Of a DNA stretch of 64,000 bases, positions 1 through 11,613 are shown in pieces. The position numbers were made by a program, and so were the translations under genes. The notes beneath the pieces were generated by a model. The model searched no databases. It saw nothing but the letters and a program-made list of their open reading frames with translations, and was not told the DNA's origin. Source of the stretch: Cichorium intybus (lineage: Eukaryota; Streptophyta; Magnoliopsida; Asterales; Asteraceae); the NCBI GenBank assembly GCA_023525715.1, contig CM042012.1, forward strand, positions 41,335,528 through 41,399,527, written 5' to 3'. Position 1 is the stretch's first letter, and each line of letters opens with the position of its first letter.

Positions 1-2
1 CT

Positions 3-546
3 GACACTGCTGAAGAAGCTCTAGGTGGTGCACCTCAGCCAAGATTGACTCCTCTTGATATTGAGAAAATGGACAACGACCAAATTGCTTTCACAGAAAT
101 CCAATGTGGAATCCCTCCGGAACTCTTCGATCTCATACAAAACTGTACTAAAGCCCAACAAATTTGGGTTCTCTTACAAAACATGTTCTTAGGGACGGAG
201 GAAGCAAAAGATCAAAAACTGGTGTCAAGTCTCTCAAAATACACCCACTTCTCAACATTTGCCGGAGAATCACTGAGACAGGCATTCACCCGGTTCTCTA
301 TAATCGTCACTAGACTCCTAAGTTCAGGAGCGGAGAGAACCAATCAAGAGATTAATCTTCGATTTCTTGAAGGACTTGGAAAAGATTGGGTGCTTGTTAA
401 AATGATCCTTCAAGACTCGGGAAAGTTGAAAACCTTCAACATGTACCGACTATACAACAATCTCATTGGGCAAGAACATGACATAAAAGGTAATCAACAA
501 CAACTGCAACTTGGAGGACCTCTAGCTTTAGTTGCTGAGCACAACT
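3..546 (+). pseudogene. Copia gag (UBN2-like), N-terminal part, cut by insertion
   Basis: The frame is open from the left edge through codons that match Copia gag proteins: the stretch around 'AQQIWVLLQNMF', then 'EINLRFLEGLGKDW' and 'GPLALVAEHN'. The same order of blocks ('EINLKFLNNFYESW', 'GPLALLTT') occurs in the gag at 61527 on the right, which supports the family call. Gag would form the virus-like particle. An apparent continuation to 701 is an artefact: from 547 it reads the LTR of the inserted Copia. The true continuation is at 9552 in the same frame. Confidence 0.75.
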
Positions 547-1259
547 TGTTGGAAATCATGGTTCATATAATTAGTTTCAAAAACAAGAGTTTGCAACGGA
601 AGCATAAAATCATGAACACAAATTCCATTTTCAAGAGGATCATGCTACATGCATGTAGAGATAATATGAAGAACAAACATAGATTAAGTTCAAGATCATA
701 ACCTTTGTTCTTGGGTTTGGTTTGGATGATTTTGATAGCTAGGAATCAAATTAGAATCCCTCTATAGTTGATCCACCACAAGCTTGAACACCCTTGAATG
801 CTAGTTCCACAACTTGCAAGTTAGAACTCCTTTTCTTGTGAAACAAAAATCTAATTTTTGCTAACTATCAAGAGAGCTTTTAGAGAGTTTCTTTGGCTGA
901 TTTTGAAGCAAGAATGATCACAATAACACCCTCAAAATCGTCCACTATATCACCCACAAAGAGAAAAGAAAAGCACATGCAACTAGCTTAAAAGAAAGTC
1001 CCATTTGATTTCTATAATCAAAAGCTAGAAGACACAAAGCATCTTCCACCTCTTTTAAGTTCTTAATGCATTCTTTTCCTTCCAATATGGCTGATTTTAT
1101 GATGACAAAGGAAGTGCTAGTGGGTTGTTATTATTTATAAAACTTAGATAATAAAAGCTTATAAATAATACATCTTCTTATTTCTTAAATGGGATAACAT
1201 TTAACCCATAATCATATACATAAATAAACCATCTAGGTATACAACCTTAATTGTATAAT

Positions 1260-1338
<79 letters not shown>

Positions 1339-1682
1339 CAATATATATATATTTTATTTAATTTACCAATTAAATTAAATAAAAGGCTTACTTATAAATC
1401 AATTAAATCGTTTAACAATTTAAATAATTTAATTGTTACACTTAATTAATTCATCACATATGAATTACTAATCAACCTTTAATTTTTGTAGTTATTATTA
1501 TTTACCTCAAATAATAATAACCTACAAGATTAAATTGCAAGTTTAGTATCATTTGATGTTAAATCAAATTTAACGTTCTAAATGATCAATTTGTGTCAAA
1601 CTTGTTGTTGGTGTGACCCTATAGGATCATGTATTATTAGTAATATCATTTTATGATCATCCTTGGGCATATAGAACTAACA
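547..1682 (-). repeat. 3' LTR of the complete Copia (left copy)
   Basis: The copy is 1,136 bp, starting TGTTGGAAAT and ending GAACTAACA. It contains a (TA)n tract at about 1260-1337, shorter than in the partner LTR. Because the element is on the minus strand, this is the 3' LTR and should carry its polyadenylation signals. It matches 8400-9546 over its whole length. Confidence 0.93.
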
Positions 1683-2462
1683 ATCTCCCACTTGCACAAG
1701 GTTGCATCATAGAATGATATCGACAGTGGTAAACGTCTAGCAACATTTCACTGCCCCCAATAACACATGACATTGTGCCATTCAACAACATTCAATTCTT
1801 CAGAAAACACGAGGCTCTAATTGATGTATAAGGTTATCTATCAATTATCCCTTTGTCACAGACATCTTGTTGAACATGAGACATGGATCTTAATCATTCT
1901 CATTTTATGTTCAACTTTCAATCAGGCGCCTTAGATGTCTAACTCTCAACACATAAGAGGAACAAATCCCGTCTTGACTACATACGCCCCTCATATAGTT
2001 AGTACTATGCATGAGTATGGCCTTTATGGTTGTCTTTATTTCAAGAACAACAGTAAACCATATCAAAGCATAGTACACTCTACACTTGAGTCCCAAATAT
2101 GTATCTCAGGTCAAAGGATACAATGATAATACCTTTATTCAAGAATCACTTATGATGATGATCCATGGAGTGATCTTGAAACGGGTCAAGTCCAATACTT
2201 GTTCACTGACAAGTACCTATGAATTTGGTTGCAACCTTTTGCTACTTTTACCCATAAAAGTCAACCAATCCAATTCATATTAGTCTTACTTCATAATTGC
2301 TCCCACAACTATGATCGACTATGGACGTTTAGAATAACTAAATTATTCAAGGATTAAACATGCTAATAAAACACAATAATTATGAATGAAACATCACGTC
2401 ACATATATTACATAATTCTTGTCGTTTACATAAGTTCATATTCATAAAACATTAAACACAAA
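1683..2462 (-). other. Copia polypurine tract and 3' untranslated region
   Basis: Directly inside the left LTR the plus strand reads aatctcccacttg, which is AAGTGGGAGATT on the element strand: the polypurine tract that primes plus-strand DNA synthesis. The remaining roughly 770 bp to the polyprotein stop has no credible frame. Short similarities (for example around 'gagacatggat' near 1880) recur in the non-coding Copia region near 56.6 kb, so the two families are related. Confidence 0.8.
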
Positions 2463-5400
2463 TCAAATCCATTCATTAGAAAAACGGAGTCCTATACCCT
2501 TAGCATGACTTCCATGCTTAGTTTGGGGTAAAGGTTTCGTGAATGGGTCTGCCAAATTTTGATCTGTATGAACCTTGTGAATACTTATTTCACCATTCTT
2601 AACTTCATGTCTAATGTAGTTATACCTTCGGTGAATGTGTTTGGTTTTTTGATGCAATCTAGGTTCCTTTGCTTGAGCTATAGCACCTAGATTGTCACAG
2701 AAGATTTCTATAGGGTCCCGAATGGAAGGAACAACCCCTAGATCTTCTATGAACTTTCTCATCCAGACAGCTTCTTGAGCAGCTTCTGAAGCAGCAACAT
2801 ATTCTGATTCTGTAGTGGATTGTGCAATCACTTCTTGTTTGGAACTCTTCCAAGACACGGCTCCTCCATTTAAAATAAAGACATACCCAGATTGAGATTT
2901 CGAATCATCCCTATCTGTTTGGAAGCTTACGTCAGTGTAACCCTTTACCTTTAAGCTTTCTTCCAAACCGCCGTAAACTAAGAACATATCTTTAGTTCTT
3001 CTCAAGTACTTAAGAATGTTCTTTACAGCAGTCCAGTGGGCTTCACCTGGGTTCTGTTGATACCTACTAGTCATACTTAAGGCACATGAGATGTCGGGCC
3101 TAGTGCATAACATGGCATACATGATGGACCCAATTGCTGAAGCATATGGGACATGTTTCATCCTTTCAAGTTCAGTCCTAGTGTTTGGGCACTGAGACTT
3201 GCTTAGGATGGTGCCATGCGGCATTGGCAAGAATCCTCTTTTGGAGTCTTGCATCTTGAACCTTTTCAAGATTTTATCAATATATACACTTTGGCTAAGA
3301 CCAATAAGTCTCTTAGATCTATCTCTATATATCTTTATGCCTAATACATAAGCAGCTTCCCCTAGATCCTTCATTGAGAAACAACTCTCAAGGAACGCTT
3401 TGACACCTTTTAAGGTTGGGATGTCATTTCCAAATAAAAGTATGTCATCTACATACAATACTAGGATTATGACAATGCTCCCACTAGCTTTCTTGTAAAC
3501 ACAGGAGTCATCCTCATTTTTGATGAATCCAAAACTCGTAATCTTTTCATCAAAACGGATGTTCCATGTTCGAGACGCTTGCTTTAATCCATAGATAGAT
3601 CTTTTAAGCTTGCACACTTTGTTTGGATGCTTGGGATCGACAAAACCTTCAGGTTGATCCATATAGACATCTTCCAATAAGTGTCCATTAAGGAAAGCGG
3701 TCTTGACATCCATTTGCCATATCTCATAATCATAGTACGCGGCTATGGCAAAAAGTATCCTAATCGACTTGATCATTGCCACTGGAGAAAAGGTCTCATC
3801 ATAGTCAATACCATGAGTCTGTGAGTATCCTTTAGCGACAAGTCTAGCCTTAAAAGTGTGAACATTTCCATCCACATCGATTTTCTTCTTGAAAACCCAT
3901 TTGTTCCCAACAGTCTTACAATTGGTGGGAAGATTAACCAAGTTCCAAACTTGATTATCGTGCATGGATTGCATCTCAGTGTTTATGGCCTCAAGCAATT
4001 TATCAGATTCAGGATCTGATATTGCACTCTGATAGTTGACGGGTTCATCAGAATCTATCGTATAACATTCCTCTTCCATCAAAAGGTAACCATACCTTTC
4101 TGGTTCAATTCGAACCCTACCAGATTTGCGAACACCTTGTGTTACAACTTGTTCCTGATCAACCGTTTGTTCAGGTTCAACAATTTCTTGTTGAATGCTA
4201 GATTCAACTTCTTGTGTATCAGGTTGTGGTTCCTGAAGTTCCTCAAGTTCCACAAACCTCCCACTAGCCTCTTCCGTCAGAAACTTGTTTTCTAGGAATT
4301 CAGCTTTTCGAGAAATAAATATCTTATTCTCGATGGGATTGTAGAAATAGTATCCAAGACAATCTTTCGGATACCCTACAAAGATACATTTAGTTGAACG
4401 GGGTTCTAATTTGTTTGAAGCTTCTTGTCTAACATAAGCTTCACAACCCCATACCTTGAGATAGGATAAAGATGGAACCCTTCCATGCCATATCTCATAA
4501 GGTGTTTTATCTACCTTCTTAGTAGGTGCCATGTTTAGGAGACGAGCAGCTGTTTGTAAAGCATAACCCCAAAATGATAAAGGTAAAGTACTTCTACTCA
4601 TCATGGATCGAACCATATCCAACAGTGTTCGGTTCCGCCTCTCAGACACACCATTATGTTGTGGTGTTCCAGGTGGAGTAAGTTGTGAAACAATTCCACA
4701 AGTCTTAAGATGATCCATAAAGTTTGTACTTAAGTACTCACCTCCTCTATCAGAACGAAGAACTTTAATTGTTTTGTTGAGTTGATTTTCCACTTCACTT
4801 TGAAATGTTTTGAACATTTCAAACGCCTCATGTTTATGTTTAATTAAATAAACATATCCAAAACGACTAAAGTCGTCAGTGAAGGTGATGAAATATCTTT
4901 CACAATATCTAGTCATTGGCTTGAAAGGACCACATACATCCGTATGTATGATTCCTAACAAGTCCTTTGCTCTCTCATTGGTTCCGGAGAAAGGAGCTTT
5001 AGTCATCTTGCCATGTAAACAAGATTCACATATATCAAATGAGTCATTCTCACTTGCCTTCAAAAGTCCACTCTTTTGAAGTTGGGATATGCGATTCTTG
5101 TTTATATGCCCAAGGCGACAATGCCATAGATAGGTTTGACTCAAATCAAATTTGGGTTTCTTGGTGAAAGTGTGGTATAAAGAGCCATGGTTAGTCTTTT
5201 CATCAAGGTTTACTTCATAAATTCCATTTAAAGGCCTAGCCTCAAAATAGAATACATTATTTTTGTAAACGCAAATATCATCATTATTAAAGGAAAGATC
5301 AAATCCACATTGTCTTAATTTAGCAACCGAAATAATATTCCTAGTCAAGCTAGGAACATAATAAACATTCAACAATGTCATACACAAGCCATTAGGTAGT

Positions 5401-6482
5401 AATAAATTAAAACTTCCAATTGAATCCACCGCAACCCTTGCATTGTTTCCAACCCGAAGTACTACCTCATTTGCCTTCAGTCGCCTGCTCCTTTTGAACC
5501 CCTGCAACATATTACATATGTGAGTTCCACAACCAGTATCAAATACCCATGTGTTAGGAGATAAATTATAAAGTTCTAGGTCTATCACATAGATACCTGA
5601 AGTGCCTTCACCGTCATTCTTCTTCTTCAACTCCGCAAGATAGGTAGGGCAATTTCTCTTCCAATGCCCAACCTTGCCACATTCGAAGCACGCGTCTTCT
5701 TTGGCAACTTTTGCCTTCTTCTTGGGCGGACGGGATGATTGGACAACTTTCTTGCCCTTTCCTTTGAAAACCTTTGCCTTTCCCTTTCCCTTGGAGTTGT
5801 TGGGGTGTTCGGGTCTAGTTCTCTTTGTGCCACCTTCCTTGATCATGAGAACTTGAGTGGTTTTCTTAGGCAGATTCTTTTCACCGGTAATTAGCATCCC
5901 ATGTAATTCCGGGATTGTCTTGTTTAAACCATTCATGTTATAATTCATGACGAAAGGGTCAAAGGACTTTGTCAAGGAGTTAAGGATCATATCCGTTGCT
6001 AGCTCATCGGGCATCACAACTCCAAGACGTGCCAAATGATCAATGTGACTCTTCATTTTGAGCACATAAGAGCTTACTGACTGCCCATCCTCTATCTTGC
6101 AAGCATGGAAAGCCCGAACAGTTTCGAACCTTTCCGTTCTTGCAAGTTGTTGGAACATTTCCTTTAGTTGATGAATCATGTCATAGGCTGAATGATTCTC
6201 CAAATCCTTCTGAAGGTCGGGAATCATGGTTGCCAACATGAGGCATGATGCATCGATGGAATCATCCATCTTTTTAAGCCATGCATCGTGTGCAGGCTTA
6301 GGAATGGCAGGGGGCTCTTCTGGAAGTGGTTCATTGAGAACATATTCTTTCTTTTCTTGTTTGAGAACAATTCTCACACTACGGTACCAATCCAAGAAGT
6401 TGGTATGGTTAAGTTTTTCTCCTTCAAGGAGAGACCGTAGTGAGGTTTTGTTAGGAGCCGAGTGTGTGTTGTTTGGTGCCAT
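2463..6482 (-). CDS. Copia gag-pol polyprotein, intact, 1,339 aa
   Basis: A single frame encodes all proteins needed for Copia replication. In order: gag (about residues 20-210), a CCHC zinc knuckle 'CFECGKVGHWKRNC' (265-278), aspartic protease with D-T-G at about 315-317, a GAG-pre-integrase HHCC-like block ('WHCRLGHINKN'), an integrase core with 'HTDVCGPF', 'FTDDFSR' and 'GGEYLS' supplying the D-D-E residues, reverse transcriptase with 'WQMDVKTAFLNG' and 'LYVDDILLFG', and RNase H ending in 'HQKTKHIHRRYNYIRHEV'. The length is usual for single-frame plant Copia. The ATG at 6482 is the first in frame and is followed by a normal Copia gag start. No stop or frameshift is present. I cannot name the lineage with confidence. 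Confidence 0.95.
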   Translation of the reverse strand: MAPNNTHSAPNKTSLRSLLEGEKLNHTNFLDWYRSVRIVLKQEKKEYVLNEPLPEEPPAIPKPAHDAWLKKMDDSIDASCLMLATMIPDLQKDLENHSAYDMIHQLKEMFQQLARTERFETVRAFHACKIEDGQSVSSYVLKMKSHIDHLARLGVVMPDELATDMILNSLTKSFDPFVMNYNMNGLNKTIPELHGMLITGEKNLPKKTTQVLMIKEGGTKRTRPEHPNNSKGKGKAKVFKGKGKKVVQSSRPPKKKAKVAKEDACFECGKVGHWKRNCPTYLAELKKKNDGEGTSGIYVIDLELYNLSPNTWVFDTGCGTHICNMLQGFKRSRRLKANEVVLRVGNNARVAVDSIGSFNLLLPNGLCMTLLNVYYVPSLTRNIISVAKLRQCGFDLSFNNDDICVYKNNVFYFEARPLNGIYEVNLDEKTNHGSLYHTFTKKPKFDLSQTYLWHCRLGHINKNRISQLQKSGLLKASENDSFDICESCLHGKMTKAPFSGTNERAKDLLGIIHTDVCGPFKPMTRYCERYFITFTDDFSRFGYVYLIKHKHEAFEMFKTFQSEVENQLNKTIKVLRSDRGGEYLSTNFMDHLKTCGIVSQLTPPGTPQHNGVSERRNRTLLDMVRSMMSRSTLPLSFWGYALQTAARLLNMAPTKKVDKTPYEIWHGRVPSLSYLKVWGCEAYVRQEASNKLEPRSTKCIFVGYPKDCLGYYFYNPIENKIFISRKAEFLENKFLTEEASGRFVELEELQEPQPDTQEVESSIQQEIVEPEQTVDQEQVVTQGVRKSGRVRIEPERYGYLLMEEECYTIDSDEPVNYQSAISDPESDKLLEAINTEMQSMHDNQVWNLVNLPTNCKTVGNKWVFKKKIDVDGNVHTFKARLVAKGYSQTHGIDYDETFSPVAMIKSIRILFAIAAYYDYEIWQMDVKTAFLNGHLLEDVYMDQPEGFVDPKHPNKVCKLKRSIYGLKQASRTWNIRFDEKITSFGFIKNEDDSCVYKKASGSIVIILVLYVDDILLFGNDIPTLKGVKAFLESCFSMKDLGEAAYVLGIKIYRDRSKRLIGLSQSVYIDKILKRFKMQDSKRGFLPMPHGTILSKSQCPNTRTELERMKHVPYASAIGSIMYAMLCTRPDISCALSMTSRYQQNPGEAHWTAVKNILKYLRRTKDMFLVYGGLEESLKVKGYTDVSFQTDRDDSKSQSGYVFILNGGAVSWKSSKQEVIAQSTTESEYVAASEAAQEAVWMRKFIEDLGVVPSIRDPIEIFCDNLGAIAQAKEPRLHQKTKHIHRRYNYIRHEVKNGEISIHKVHTDQNLADPFTKPLPQTKHGSHAKGIGLRFSNEWI

Positions 6483-8385
6483 CTACAAAATTTTAACAAG
6501 GTTCTATTTAGTAAATTATGATATTAAGTCCTTAATAATTAATACCCTTTCTTGTTTCATAAACTTTAATTAATTAAGGTCTAGAATCCAAGTTGCATTA
6601 CGAATAAGTGGTTAGGTATCCTTTATCCCGCCTATTCGAATCAACAAGGTAGGTAACGGTTTACCAATTATATCCAAATATAATTTCTAGATTTATGGGA
6701 TCCCATTATAACATTTATAAGTTTGGCATGTTTGATCCCATCTATGCCTTGGATTTCTAATGCTTAGGTGACCTTTATCACAAGAGATTTCCAAACGAAT
6801 CATCCTACTTAAACGGACGTGTAGTTTTGTCAACTATTGATGGTTAGGTGTCCTTTATCCCATCAATATTGCAAATCTACTTCTTGTATCACAAGAAGAC
6901 TCCAAGTGGTTAGGTATCCTTTATCCCACAAGGAAATACAAGTGATACATGAGTGTCTTTAAGAGGGACGGCATTGATTCGTATTTCATAAGGGATTTGA
7001 ATGTTTTACAATTCTAATTTTGAAAAACATATGGTATCATGTAGATTGCATGCATCCAATGAACATGGTACCATTAAATCTTATTTTGTTAATTGGTTCC
7101 TTAATCATAAAATCTCCATTTTATTGATTCTTTGTTTGTGGTCAAGATTACAATTAATATCCAATATTAAGTTTGAGTTTGATCACATATATTAGAACCA
7201 ATTTATAATCCTAAATAATTACCATTATTACTTAGGGTTGGAGTTTGTAAGAGTTCATAAAATCTCCATTTTATTTCTTGTTTCAATCATTTTCAAAACT
7301 TGACTTAGTAGGTTTTATAACAAAACCCATTTTAATAAAACCAATTTTATCACATCTTATGTTTTAAATGTCAACTTTTGAAAATACAAACTCCTTGATG
7401 ATTATGTTTAATTATCTAGGTTGTCTAGCATGCAAAATCTTATTTTCATCCACAACATAACATAATAAAACATTCAATCATCACAAGCATGCATGGGTGC
7501 ATAAACACAAGCCAACTAGTTTGATATTTCATGTGAGCCATACATGAAATATCAAGTCCAAACCTAGGGACAAAAAAGTGACAAAAACTCAACCAAATGA
7601 TCTTCGATTTGGCTACAATTTTGCCAAGCTTCTTATATCACCAAATGACACTTGAACCACCATTTCTTGACATCATGGAGTGAGTTATGAATTTTCTTTG
7701 GCCCCCATGAAACTTGCGAAATTCAGGGCAGCAGGAAGAAGATTTTTGTGATTTTTGTTGCATTTTTCAATTCATTCTTGGCCTTATTGATGCTAATACT
7801 TGTTGAAACTTAATGTATATACTATATATCAAAGTTACCAACAAGTATATCACCAAATAACCAAGATATGAATTTTAAAACACTTCCAAAACAATTTTGA
7901 AATCTGGACAGCAGCTCTTCAGAAAGTGCTGCTGTTGGGTGCAATCTTCTCTTGGTCTTTTACTTCCTTCTCTTGTTACATTTAGTGAAATAAATAAAAT
8001 ACAACTATTCTAATATTTACAAAATGAATATTAAGAAGGAAATAACTAATTATTATTACAAACCATTTGAATAAATGAATAGATTACAACCATATCGAAT
8101 ACAAACACAAAACATGCATCATATGGTCCTTGGCTTGTTTATGCACCATTTTATCACATAAAATCATAAGAAAATCAACACTTTGTTTTTCTAAGGCAAC
8201 ATCTATGTAACCAAATGCATGCATACATAAAATATAGTTGGTTACATAAAATCATAGATTATATATTTGCATGTTGCCAAAGAAGCCATGCATGAAACTT
8301 TCATTCAAGAAGATGAACATTCATGGCTTACAAAAACCAAGTTTATCAAAATAAACTTATTATCTAAACATGCAATATAGCCATG
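6483..8385 (-). other. Copia 5' leader, about 1.9 kb, non-coding, with repeated short motif
   Basis: Between the primer-binding site and the gag ATG lies an unusually long leader with no credible frame. It holds four copies of a roughly 20-bp motif resembling GGTTAGGTATCCTTTATCCC (plus-strand sense) at about 6608, 6762, 6841 and 6906. The packaging and dimerisation signals of Copia RNA would be expected in this interval, so the repeats could belong to such a signal; that is inference. Confidence 0.6.
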
Positions 8386-8397
8386 GCTCTGATACCA
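8386..8397 (-). promoter_or_regulatory. Copia primer-binding site (initiator Met-tRNA type)
   Basis: On the minus strand the sequence is TGGTATCAGAGC, the common plant LTR-retrotransposon primer site complementary to the 3' end of tRNA-iMet. It lies two bases from the LTR end at 8400 and fixes the element orientation. Confidence 0.9.
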
Positions 8398-8399
8398 AT

Positions 8400-9113
8400 T
8401 GTTGGAAATCATGGTTCATATAATTAGTTTCAAAAACAAGAGTTTGCAACGGAAGCATAAAATCATGAACACAAATTCCATTTTCAAGAGGATCATGCTA
8501 CATGCATGTAGAGATAATATGAAGAACAAACATAGATTAAGTTCAAGATCATAACCTTTGTTCTTGGGTTTGGTTTGGATGATTTTGATAGCTAGGAATC
8601 AAATTAGAATCCCTCTATAGTTGATCCACCACAAGCTTGAACACCCTTGAATGCTAGTTCCACAACTTGCAAGTTAGAACTCCTTTTCTTGTGAAACAAA
8701 AATCTAATTTTTGCTAACTATCAAGAGAGCTTTTAGAGAGTTTCTTTGGCTGATTTTTGAAGCAAGAATGATCACAATAACACCCTCAAAATCATCCACT
8801 ATATCACCCACAAAGAGAAAAGAAAATCACATGCAACTAGCTTAAAAGAAAGTCCCATTTGATTTCTATAATCAAAAGCTAGAAGACATAAAGCATCTTC
8901 CACCACTTTTAAGTTCTTAATGCATTCTTTTCCTTCCAATATGGCTGATTTTATGATGACAAAGGAAGTGCTAGTGGGTTGTTATTATTTATAAAACTTA
9001 GATAATAAAAGCTTATAAATAATACATCTTCTTATTTCTTAAATGGGATAACATTTAACCCATAATCATATACATAAATAAACCATCTAGATATACAATC
9101 TTAATTGTATAAT

Positions 9114-9202
<89 letters not shown>

Positions 9203-9546
9203 CAATATATATATATTTTATTTAATTTACCAATTAAATTAAATAAAAGGCTTACTTATAAATCAATTAAATCGTTTAACAATTTAAACAATTTAATTGT
9301 TACACTTAATTAATTCATCACATATGAATTACTAATCAACCTTTAATTTTTGTAGTTATTATTATTTACCTCAAATAATAATAACCTACAAGATTAAATT
9401 GCAAGTTTAGTATCATTTGATGTTAAATCAAATTTAACGTTCTAAATGATCAATTTGTGTCAAACTTGTTGTTGGTGTGACCCTATAGGATCATGTATTA
9501 TTAATAATATCATTTTATGATCATCCTTGGGCATATAGAACTAACA
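8400..9546 (-). repeat. 5' LTR of the complete Copia (right copy)
   Basis: The copy is 1,147 bp, TGTTGG...TAACA, partner of 547-1682. It supplies the promoter of the element. A (TA)n tract at about 9114-9201 is some 10 bp longer than in the 3' LTR. On the minus strand TATAAATA at 8986-8993 is a plausible core promoter (low certainty). Confidence 0.93.
8986..8993 (-). promoter_or_regulatory. Possible TATA box in Copia 5' LTR
   Basis: TATAAATA on the minus strand, about 550 bp from the LTR start and downstream of the (TA)n tract. The region is AT-rich, so chance TATA matches are likely. Confidence 0.35.
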
Positions 9547-9551
9547 CAACT

Positions 9552-10018
9552 ATCCGACGATGGGCAACACTTCTCAACAACTGGTACAGTATCAGCAGGC
9601 AACTCAGCAACAAATCAACTCAAACACCTCTACACCTCAGATTGTTCCTATTCAAAATCTACCACAAACTCAACAACCAAATCCTATACCCTCGTATCAT
9701 CCTTCTCAACCACAAATATCTTACCCTTCCTACTATCAAGCTCCAACAGTTCAATACCAATCATTACCAACCTCGCAACCCTCCATTCAATCTAAGACTC
9801 CAACCCTTGCACTTCCTGCTCCAGTACAAACTACTGAATCATGCTATTCCGAATATGACGAAGCTGAAGAAGCTGCCCACCAACACGAAATGGCCATGAT
9901 TAGTCAGAAATTCAACAGAATTCCATCCTACTCCAACCCAAAGAAAAATTTTCGTCCTTCTAACCAAAATGCTGGATATCAATCAAGAAACAACTATCAG
10001 AAAGGACATCATCAATGA
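9552..10018 (+). pseudogene. Outer Copia gag, Q/P-rich middle segment
   Basis: This continues the frame cut at 546, immediately after the second CAACT copy. The segment is rich in Gln, Pro, Ser and Tyr and leads toward the CCHC knuckle, like the linker of the gag at 61527. It ends at an in-frame TGA (10016-10018). Beyond that the same frame stays readable to about 10138, so the TGA is probably a point mutation. The breaks show the outer element is dead. Confidence 0.65.
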
Positions 10019-10119
10019 GGTCAAAACCGATACTATCCGAAACCTGAGGAGCAACATCAGGAGAAACCAAAAGCATCTCTAGCTGTCAGTACCAATCAAG
10101 TTCAAACCTCTGAGAAAAC

Positions 10120-10551
10120 TTGCAGAACGAATCAGAAGTAATCAAATGTCACAATTGCGGAGGACTCTGGCACTATGCCGCAGACTGCAGAGCTCCGAGA
10201 AACTACCCAAAAGAAAAGGAAGAAGAAAAGATCAAGGCGTTTGTTGCCTCCGGAAATGTCGAAATCTGGTCTTCTAGAGATGAAGACGAACACCTTGAGA
10301 ACAAGCGAAAAAGAGGAAAAGGCTTTGGTGAATGCATGATGGTGCAAGCAAACCTAGAAACCCCAATTCTAGGATTAGCAAGCTCAAAGAATCACAAAGA
10401 CACTGCTGAATCCTCATCTTCCTACATGCCAAAGAACTACGATTTTATGGTCAACCACAAGTCTGGCAAAGGAGTGAGTATCATCGAACAGGTACGTAAC
10501 ATGCTTCACACTCATAATATCTACTCTAACAATCTAGAACCTGCTCTATAA
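10120..10551 (+). pseudogene. Outer Copia gag, CCHC zinc-knuckle segment
   Basis: The knuckle 'CHNCGGLWHYAADC' fits C-x2-C-x4-H-x4-C, the nucleic-acid-binding nucleocapsid motif. It lies in another frame than the preceding piece, so a frameshift falls at roughly 10110-10135. The segment ends at TAA 10549-10551, beyond which the same frame continues without interruption into the next piece. The equivalent knuckle in the right-hand element is 'CHKCKGLNHYARDC'. Confidence 0.7.
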
Positions 10552-11613
10552 AAAATATCTAACACTTGTGCAGATGCCTTAGCTACATATCAGCAGGTTC
10601 TAGAAGAAAGGGATGATGGGTATGACGAAGTGATAAAGTTGAAGAATAGGCTAGAGGATAAGAAACTATTTTGTGATAAACTTACTGCTGATTTGAAAAT
10701 CGAACAGACTTCTAGGACTTTGTTAGAAAATTCAAATCATCTTTTGACATCGCAAAGGGATTTAGCCCGAAGCGATAATGTAAGACTAAACAGATTAGTA
10801 GATCAGTTGTATCATGCAACTGAAGTTTTCAAATCACCTTCTAACACCAATTCTTCTGAAAACACCTTCAATTGGGGTTGGGCAAGAAAAACCACAAATA
10901 AAAATTATCCTATATATAACAAACAAATCCCATTTTTCCAATACCCATCAAATGAATATGATGATAAACACGATGAGGACTCAACCAAGATTCTTACCAA
11001 AACTCCCATCTTAGAATCAGAAAGTGCCACTTCTGAATTAAAAGAAGGAGCCAAAATATCCTTTTCATATCTCTCAGAAGCGGACAATGTTGAAAGTAGT
11101 AAACTGTCTACAAATTCAGTACCATTCATGCCTAGACACATGACCTTTGTCCCAAATGATTCATCATCATCAAACTCTCAACAACAATCTTTCTTAGATA
11201 AATTGCAAAGTAACTGTGTTACTGAAGAATTCAATCCATGTCCTAATGACTTGGAAAATTCAAGAAAAGAGAATGGTGATGAAGAAATCAAAATACGTCC
11301 AAATAGTATCATCATTAAAAAGGCGATTTTAACAAAAATTATTATCAGAAATCCTAATGTTGCTAACACATCCAACATGACTTCCGAACCATCGTGTTCT
11401 GGCACAAAGTCATACGTAGATGCATTACAACATAACTTTTCAAATGATCCAATCAAAAATTCGCTCGAAAAACTTAAAGTCAATCATGAAGAGTCAGACT
11501 CTTTAAATGATTCTTTATCTGACTCTTCCCCAAGAGAAATTTTTCAAAAAGGAAAAGGAAAGAATCTAACCAAAAATGGAGTAAAACCAACCCTGAACAG
11601 AAAAGATCTCTGA
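10552..11613 (+). pseudogene. Outer Copia gag, coiled-coil and Ser/Asn-rich tail
   Basis: The frame is the same as 10120-10551 across a single TAA. It opens with a predicted helical, charged stretch ('EVIKLKNRLEDKKLF', 'LVDQLYHATEVF') followed by about 250 residues rich in Ser, Asn and Glu. The gag at 61527 has a comparable coiled-coil tail after its knuckle. No protease follows before the frame ends at 11613. Confidence 0.6.

Larger units (their letters stand above)
547..9546 (-). mobile_element. Complete Copia LTR retrotransposon, 9,000 bp, with CAACT target duplication
   Basis: Two near-identical LTRs (547-1682 and 8400-9546) begin TG and end CA, and are flanked by an exact 5-bp duplication CAACT (542-546 and 9547-9551). 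A primer-binding site complementary to initiator Met-tRNA lies beside the right LTR and a purine tract beside the left LTR, so transcription runs on the minus strand. One uninterrupted 1,339-codon gag-pol frame fills 2463-6482. By eye the LTRs differ at about eight substitutions plus a (TA)n length change. This is a young insertion that could still be autonomous. Confidence 0.95.

Noticed and set aside
45..701. 218-codon frame at the left edge taken as one gene
   Set aside because: Its first part is outer Copia gag and its last 50 or so codons read the LTR of the inserted Copia from 547 on. It is an accidental fusion.
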